Shown piece after piece: positions 24,301 through 33,300 of a stretch of DNA of 64,000 bases. Origin of the DNA: Artemia franciscana (Eukaryota > Arthropoda > Branchiopoda > Anostraca > Artemiidae); the NCBI RefSeq assembly GCF_032884065.1, contig NC_088880.1, positions 32,763,298 through 32,827,297 on the forward strand, given 5' to 3'. The notes under the pieces were generated by a model that was not told where the DNA came from, did no database searches, and saw only the letters and a list, made by a program, of their open reading frames with translations. The position numbers and the translations under genes were made by a program. Position 1 is the first letter of the stretch, and the number at the start of each line of letters is the position of its first letter.

Positions 24301-27300
24301 AAAGATTCACCCACCCCTCAAACCATGTCTTCCGAGTATCCCAACTTGGAACCGATTCAATGTGTTGGCAAGGAGATTCGAGACCGCAGTGTAAAGCCCC
24401 CCTTTCATCCCTATATATTTCCGAAAATACTATTATCAAATGTCCGGTCACTTATGAACAAATTAGAAGAGGTTGAACTTTGCTTGAAGAATGAACTGGT
24501 TGATATTGCTTGTATCTGTGAATCATGGTCCGCGACTGAAGATGTTGTAGCATTTGAAGGATATGATACTTATTTCAAACCTAGAATGACACCCAATGAT
24601 ATTTCAGTAACACATGGTGGTGGTGTTGGTATTATTTGTCGATCGTCTATAAGAAATCGAGTTCTCACTTTCAGTAATATACCAAATAAGCATGGTTTTG
24701 AAGTATTATGGTTGTGGTGCAGGCCTAAGAAGCTTCCCAAGGAAGTGGCATCACTGGTGATATGTGTTGTTTACTATCCGCTCTGTGGCCCCTATCGTAA
24801 AGACCTTGTGAATTACTTACAGAATTGCACTGACAATGCACGATCTTTGTATCCTAATGCTGGTATCATAATGTGTGGTGACTTTAATGACTTAGATGCC
24901 AAATGGCTAAGTAATTCACTATCACTTAAGCAGGTTGTGAATGTGCCCACAAGAGGTAACCGTATGTTGGATCTCATTTTTAGCAACTGTCCTGAATATT
25001 ATAATACTCCAGTTACATTACCCCCATTAGGTTTGAGTGATCACTTGTGTGTTGCTTGGACACCCAATCATTTTATCCCAAATCGACAAATAAATAGTGT
25101 GGTGTACAGGCCTTTCTCACCTGAACTAGTAAATCTCTACAAGAATTGGCTCACAGATCGTGACTGGCGTGATATTCTCTCATTGTCTGACGGTGACAAA
25201 ATGGCAAGTTTATTCTGTAAGGAACTATTCGAAAAATACTGTGAAATTTTCCCACAAAAAAAAATATATGTGAAATCTAATGATAAACCATGGATTACTC
25301 AAGAGATTCGGAATCTGATAAAAGTGAGGAACGAATTGCATTTAACTGGATCCGTAAAAGATTTCAAAAGAGTAAGAAATTTAATTGTATGTAAAATAAG
25401 ATGTTCTCGTAAGCAGTATGGGTCTAAAATAATAAGCAAAATATATAAATCCAACCCAAGGAAGTTCCATGACTTAGTTCAGAACATTATCGGGAAAAAA
25501 GTAACCAGAGTTGAAGTGAGAGATGTCAATGGTAAACCCATGTTACCTAGTGAAATTAATAACTTTTTTGCATCTGTTTGTAAAATTCATCCGCAACTAA
25601 GAACATTACAACCGAATGATTCAGTTTCAAATATCCCTATACTAGAGATTTGTTCAGTTGCTAAAAAGTTAAAGGCACTTGATTCTCGTAAATCTAGTTA
25701 TCCTAGTGAGATACCAATTAAATTGATTATTGAGTGTGCTGATCTTTTATCTACTCCTTTAACGGCAATTTTTAACCAGTGTTTTATTGATGGTGTTTTC
25801 CCATGTACTTTTAAACAGGCATATGTAACGCCAATCCCCAAATGCAAGGCACCTAAAGATATAACCGAGATGAGGCCGATTTCGAAAACTCCAGCTCTCT
25901 CAAAAGTATTTGAAAGTTTTATTTTTGATTGTTTATTTGAGGACATAAATGATAATATTGATCCCCAACAATTTGGATTTAGATCCGGGCATAGTACTGT
26001 TCATTATTTGGTTGCATTATTGGATACTATCCTTAAGCACTTAGAGAATAATGGGGCCTATGTTGAAGCATTATTTGCAGACATAGTTAAGGCTTTTGAT
26101 AGTCTTGATCATAATGTAGTTGTGGAAGAAGCAAAGGCTATGGGTGCCCGTCCATTTGTTGTACGAATGCTAGCTAGTTTTCTTTTTGAAAGATCTCAGT
26201 GTGTCCAACTTCCTGATCATGAGCCATCTGAATTTGTAAATATTTTTTGTGGTTCGCCACAAGGGACTAAATTAGGCCCGCTTTCTTTTCTTATTGTTTT
26301 TAACCGTATTTTAACAACAATACGTGAGCGTTTTAAATTTGCTGATGATTTAACTGTTTTATCACTGCGACTAAGCCCTCCGACTACTGAACAGTCTGAC
26401 TTGATCAAAATCTATCATGATCTAAAAGCTGAATTAGGAAAGGTAAAACTGGCGGTCAGTGAAACTAAGAGCTCTTATATGACATTTTCCTTCCTAAAGG
26501 GAAACAACCACTCTTCTCATAATTCCATACTGCCAACAAAGAAAACTGTTAAAATACTTGGGATTCTTTTGGACGATGATTTAAGATGGAATTCGCACGT
26601 TGACTATCTGACTAAAAAAGGCGCCTCGCTTTTACATTCATTTTCCAACCTAAAAAGATTTGGTACACCAACTGAGGTTTTAAAGTCTGTATACTGCAGC
26701 TATGTTAGACCTTCTCTTGAGTATGCATGCCCTGCTTGGCATCCGGGATTGACAAAAGATCGAACAGATAGACTTGAGACAATACAAAAAAGAGCTGTAA
26801 AAATTATACTTGGACAAAATTACTCAACTTACGAAGATGCACTGAAACAACTCAATTTGGACTCACTTGATAGTCGTAGACATGGCTTAACATATAGATT
26901 TGGACTAAATTGTTTAAATTCCCCAGCTCATTGTCGTCTACTACCCAACTTTGCGAGCCCCCCAAGTGGAGGACCAGTTACTAGACTTCGACAAATAAAA
27001 AACAATTGTCCACAGTTACTGACTTGCTCAGCATATAGTACTGAGAGATATCGCAAATCATTTGTTCCATATTTTACCCGTCATTTTAATAATATTGACG
27101 CGACTAATATTTAATGTTTGATTAATATATTGTTTGTTTAAATTTTCCTGTGAGTGTTTTTGAAGGTATAAATTATTTTTGTCATGACATGCTAATGCTA
27201 GCTCCGGCTATTGCAGTGAATAAATATATTCTATTCTATTCTATTCTATAGAAGGAGAAAGATACCCTCTTATATTAGTTCAAGCACCCCTTCCCTCATT

Positions 27301-30300
27301 TCTTATGCTCTATATGTGAAATACTTTGTATGCAAACTTGCAGAGAGAGAAAATTAAGTGCAGAAGATTACTAACCAGAAAATGCAGATAGATATACATT
27401 AGTTAGTCTAGATACTAACAGAAAAATCCCAAAAAGAAAGGGAAGACAGGGCAGAATATTATGAAACAAACTTACAAAAATACCTCTACAGTATTGTTTT
27501 GATTTTTCTTTTCTTTGAAGAGGATCCATCAAACTAATTTCTGGAGGAGGGATAATCCTCTTACATACAAATATATACAATACGTGGGAGTAAACTAACA
27601 TCTATTGAGCAGGAAGTTGATGCAATCACACATGGTACAAGCCAGAATAGTTTCCAAAATCAGAAAGATTCTTCTAATAACCACCATAAGAGCAGAGAAT
27701 GCTATTTTTGTGGTAGATCTTACTCAACCAATCATGCATGTCCAGAGAAGGGGAAAATGTGTAGGCCTATACAGTGCCAGAAACCAAACCATTTTGCAAG
27801 GGTCCAACTGACCATAAAAACTAGCTTAAACCAAGAAAAACCAAGCAAATGTCATTCCTTAAAACATTTTAGACAAGTTTAACCCAAAACCAAATCTGGA
27901 ACCAACTAATCAGCAACAGACCAGCTTCTGTGGTGCTAGGATCCCTGTCATTGGCACTTGTGATCTTATCTGTAGCCACAAACAGACTCAGCATTGACCC
28001 CAATAGTGGGTTCAATCCAGCATAGACTTGAACCTCATCAAACTGGTACTCAATGTTAATGCAGAACAAACCAGCATAGACGAGAAGTACAAAAGCCTCT
28101 TTGAAGGCATTGGTTGACTTGAAGGACAATGCAACATCCATCTAAACAATGGGTCCATACCAACCATCTATCTGGCCAGAAAGGTACCAGAGGCATTGAA
28201 AGATAAACTCCAGGACAATCTTAACGGAATGGAAAGAGATAGAATTATTGAAAAAGTCACAGAGCCCACAGAATGGTTAAATTCAATAGTGATGATTGAA
28301 AAGAAGTTTAGAGCTGCAAGGCTAGGCATAGACCCAATAGACCTCAACAAATGCATAAAGCGCCCTTACTATTCTATACCTACCTTGGAAGACATTACAG
28401 CCAAGCCGCATGGTACAAAAGTGTTCAGCAAAATGAATGCTTAGTCAGGGTACTGGTCATGATTCCTTTCTGCAACTGTACCTGAGATGCCAACATTCAG
28501 CACTATATTTGGGCATTATTGATTCCTAAGAATGCCCTTTGGCTTACTTTCAGCACAAGATGAGTTCCAGTGCTATATAGAAGAAGCATTTGAAGGGCTG
28601 GAAAGACTAGCCATCATAATTGATGATATTCTAGTGTATAGAGCAAGCCAAGAAGAGTATGATTAAAGACTTTGAGCCATTATGGAAAGAGCACTGGACA
28701 AAAAGATGTAAAATTCAACAAGGACAAATGCAGCTTCAGTGCAAGCAGCATATTCTCATTTGGGCATGTAATTGGAGCTGATGGCATGAAACTGGACTCA
28801 GAAAAAATGAGAGCCATACATTCCCAACCTGTCTACTAGAAATAAAAGCCTTCAAGACATACTCAAATGTGATCCATTCTCTTGGAGTCCCAAAAATGAC
28901 CAGATGCTGGAAGAACTCAAGCTGTCAATTATGTCAGGCATCTCCTTCTTCAACTACAAGAGCTTGAATGTAGAGCTGAAAGTCAATGCTTCCAGCCATG
29001 GCTTGGGAGCAAACCTCTGTAGTGAGGGAGGTAGTAGCATATGCATCCTGTGCACTTAGCAAAACAGAGCAAAAGTACTCCCAACTTGAAAAGGAGTTTA
29101 TGGACGCAAGCACTTTCGCCACTACCTCTATGGAATGTGTGTCAACATAATAACTGATCACCGCCCAATTGAGACAATAGTCAAAAATCCTATCCACAAG
29201 GCCTTTCCAAGGGTACAGAGACTAATGCTACAACTCAAACCATAGAATCTTCATCTGCAATTCTGGCCAGGTCCAAACTAGGTCCAGGTCCAATGACAAA
29301 CTGGCAACAGAAATAGATGTGTATGTTCATCAGATCTCTAGACATCTTCCTATACATGATGAGAAGATCCTGCAAATCCAAGAAGAAACTTCCAAAGATA
29401 GCCAACTCAGGATTCTGGCAAAACAATCCACTAAGGCTGGCCAAAAAGCAGAAAAACATCCCAGTCAGAGGCACATTCATTCTAAACTGTCAACAAACAA
29501 AGGGATCATCTTTAAAGGTGAGAGATTGGTCATACCCAAGATACTACAGTCAGACATCCTGAAACAGCCCCATGCTGCTCATCCTGGAATAGAAAAACCA
29601 AGCAAAGAGCCAGAATGCTGGCTTACTGGCCATGCCTGAATCCACTACATCAAAGGCCATTATCTCCAAACTCAAATTTCATTTTGCCAGATATGGCATC
29701 CCATCTATACTAAAATCTGATAAGGCCCTCAGTACTCTTCAGTTGAATTCCAAAATTTTGCCAGGATATGGGGATTCATTCACAGAACATCAAGTCCAAT
29801 CTACCCCCAGTCCAACAGCCTTGTGGAAAAGACTCTCCAGAGAGCAAAGAGCCTCATGATAAAGGCATCAGAAAATAGACCCATACTTAGGACTGCTCTA
29901 ATACAGGAACACACCCATGGGTGGACTAGCTTTGCCATCCCAGGTTCTGATGAGCCATCAATTGAGGACACTTATGCAATTTACAACTGACCAGCTAAAA
30001 AAGAAAATGGTCAGTAATTGCAAGTTTTTGGAGAAATGCACAGCTCTCCAGAGACAACAGAAGTGTCAGTATGATGCAATGTCTAGGCCTCTTCTGTCAG
30101 CAGAAATAGGAAAATATGTATATATGCAGAAGACTCCAGGTGGCAAAGGCACCCATCAAGAGTAATTGCACAGTCTGAGGCCCCTTGATCCTATATAGTT
30201 GAGACAGGGGATGGGTCTGTCATAAGATGAAATAAAGTTCACTTCTTGAGCTGCCTTGGTATTGACTTGGAGACTAGAGACCTTGGTGGGCCAACTGTCA

Positions 30301-33300
30301 TATCTTTAACCCCATTCTCTACTCTAAACAAAGAAATTCCAGCTCAAAAATCACCATCACCACCTGGAAATAAGCTCAGCAGATCACCACTGCACTCCTC
30401 AGCACCATTAGAGTGAACAGGGACAGAGTTCACCTCTTCTGAAGCCTCAATTCAGACATTTGGAGCAGCATCTCTCCCCTAAGTTGCATAAGAACACAAT
30501 CTGGAAGAGCAATCAACTCACCAAAGAGATTGAACCTTTAAATAGTTTTATTAAGTGAAAAGTATGCAATGTGTATACCAGGAGTACATACCAGAGAAGT
30601 GAGCCTAGCATCTTCTTATACTTGGTAAAAAAAAAAGTGTTAAGTGTGATAGTAGATTCACTAGTGTAACAACCCTTATGTGCACTTAAAATACACAATA
30701 GAGAATCAAGTCTAGTGCTTTCTCAGGATGTAAATAAATGTAATGATATCTCAGCTGGTGATGATATGGTGAAGTATTGGTGTATTGTGAAGCAATCAGT
30801 TTAAAGTGAAAAGAAGGGAGATGTGGTGATTATGATTGCTTTGCTTGTGTTTATTCTTGCATGTGTGCTTGTTCATATTGCTTACTCTTCTTTATAAGAG
30901 TTTGGGTTAAATAAATGTGTATGGTAATTGTTTAGTTTTGTCACAAGCTGTCTAAGCTGGAAACTATGCTGCAAACCAGCATAGTTTCCACACTGATAGT
31001 TATGGCATAGTATGACAGTTCATATAACTGAATTGCCAATAAAGTGAATATACCATCTGATGCATTTTTTTTTTGTTCTTTACAAATATAACAAGTGCTT
31101 CTACTGCAAATCCAAATCTAAGGACTTTTTGAGCTGTTAAAAATGATGAATTTCAACAAAAGTTTGAGTTATTACTAGTTTTCCATAGAATAATACTATG
31201 CTTTCTCAGCACCATCTTTTCTTGGTTGTTTTTGAAAAAATAATGCAACATTTTCTCAATGCTAAAAATATTTATTATAAGTTTAGTTTAGGTTAAAAAG
31301 TGCGGTAAAATACTAGTCCATTGACTTCTTGCTATCTTGGAAAGTTGTTGGGCTAGAGAATTGAAAACTTTCAGGGATGTGTCTATAGGCTAAAGTATAT
31401 CCTGGGAAGTTATTTTGAGATCCCTAGCTATACCCCTTCCCCCCTCCTCTATATAACGCAGTTTTTTGTGCATTACAGCTTATATTTTGGTCAAATTTGA
31501 TCCTATATTACTATTAAAAGTGTAAATCCTTGCTTACCTTAGAAAAATTCAACTTTTCACTGTTTTTTAAGCTACTATATTCCATAATTAGTTCACTGGC
31601 ATTGAAAAACAATTATTACCTTTTATGGTATAGTTCAAAATGGAATGTAGGCATTTAAATGCACCCCCTGTTTGAAATGTCTTATCTTTAAATGGCTTTT
31701 CACAGGGGTAATACAGATAAGACTTTGAACTTTTAAGGGGCTTCTCACTCAAAATTATGATTTGTTGCTACAATTGGGTAAGGTTTATGTTATATGTGTG
31801 TCAATAACATTTATTTTGTAAATCATAACAGCATAGAGAAAGTCAATTTCTTCAAGAAGGCCCAATAATGATTCTTAGAAACCTGAAGAGAGGCAAAATG
31901 GAAATTTAGTGGGAAAAATAAACACAAGTCCTAAATACATGATTGACATAACTGTAACAGATACACTCTCTTTGGGGGAGTTTTGGGGGGGGATTAAATT
32001 GAAAAAATTAGAAAGATGTATTTATAACTTACAAATGGGTGATCAGATCATAATGAAGTTTGATATTTAGAAGGATCTTGTGCTTCAGAGCTCTTATTTT
32101 AAATCCCAACCAGATCCAGTGACATTGAGGGGAGTTGGATGGGGAAACTGGAAATCTTGGAAGATGTGAAAATTGAGGTATCTTTATCTTGCAAATGGGT
32201 GGTCAGATCTTAATGAAACTTGATATTTAGAAAGGTCTTATGTCTGAGATGCTTAATAAAGATGCTTATACAGAAATTACTCTGTATACAAAAGGGGTTT
32301 TTCCTCCTCAACACCCCACTTTTTTATGCTAAAGTTTGACACTGTCTGTTAACTTTACTTTTTAGAACAGTAAAAAACTTTAGCATAAAGAGCGGGGTGT
32401 TGAGGAGGAAAAGGCCCTTTCATATATGGACAAATTTCTGTTCATTTTAAGTTTTAATGTTGCTCCTTACTTTCAGTTAAAAACACTTGTTTTTTTATTT
32501 AATTTATACAATAGTTTTATGAATATATATTTAAAATTATCAAAATAAACCAAAAATAAGCCCTTAATAAACATTAATTACAACACAACTATCCAGAAAA
32601 GAAGTTTTACAAAGGAAAGTAAAGAACCATATTAAACTTAAGACAAGCTTCAACACATTCCTATATTATTTAAAGCTCAATGTTTTGTGAGAAACCAGGA
32701 AAGGAAAATATATAATTAATGAGCACTAAAGGATGGCACTGTCCCAGCCTTACGAGCTCTGCTCTCTGTTGGGGCATAATATTGTTTGTGTATTTTTTGA
32801 GTTGAATAAAGAAAAAGTTGAAGTTGAATGAAAAAAATCAAATAGTTGAGAAAATGAGAATTTTGTTAGCCAGTAGCAAAATATGAAGACAAAAATCATA
32901 CAAATATTTTGACAAGGACCTCTGAATAATGGAAGTGTTTTCAAACAAAATGAAGTGGTGAGGGTTATCGTGCACGTGTTGGGCCAAGGCAGAATCAAAA
33001 TTTTCAGGCCTTTGGTGCAAACTATGACTTTGTTGATTGAATATTTGTGTTTCAACAATCCCTTCTCCCAATTGTTGGCATTTTACCAATATAGAAGATT
33101 TAGAAATGTTACACACCCCTTAAAATTTGAAAACTGGTATTTTTCACATTTCTAAATCTCTTTCATAGTGTGGTATCCAGGAAATTTCCAAGGGGGAAGG
33201 GGTATTAAAGATTTTTTTGAGGAATCTTTATAAAACAAAAACTATGAAATGCATTAAAGACTTGTTTATATTTGTTTTGTTACGTTTTTACAAGTCAGAG

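Larger units (their letters stand above)
22990..27250 (+). mobile_element. whole-looking CR1/L2-type LINE in VAP intron 1
   Basis: A two-ORF non-LTR retrotransposon, antisense to the VAP gene. Both ORFs are fully open over 4 kb. The element ends after a short 3' UTR in an (ATTCT)n microsatellite (about 27223-27248), a tail type used by CR1/L2-group LINEs. The 5' boundary is not obvious; 22990 is an estimate. Absence of any stop implies a young insertion or a still-coding copy. ORFs are listed separately. Confidence 0.85.

Noticed and set aside
27371-27601. VAP first exon candidate
   Set aside because: The reading has no ELRFKG motif and the wrong phase; the true exon 1 is at 35169-35214.
32750-33155. 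Overlapping ORFs on both strands
   Set aside because: Three short overlapping frames without domains in AT-rich DNA; typical chance ORFs.
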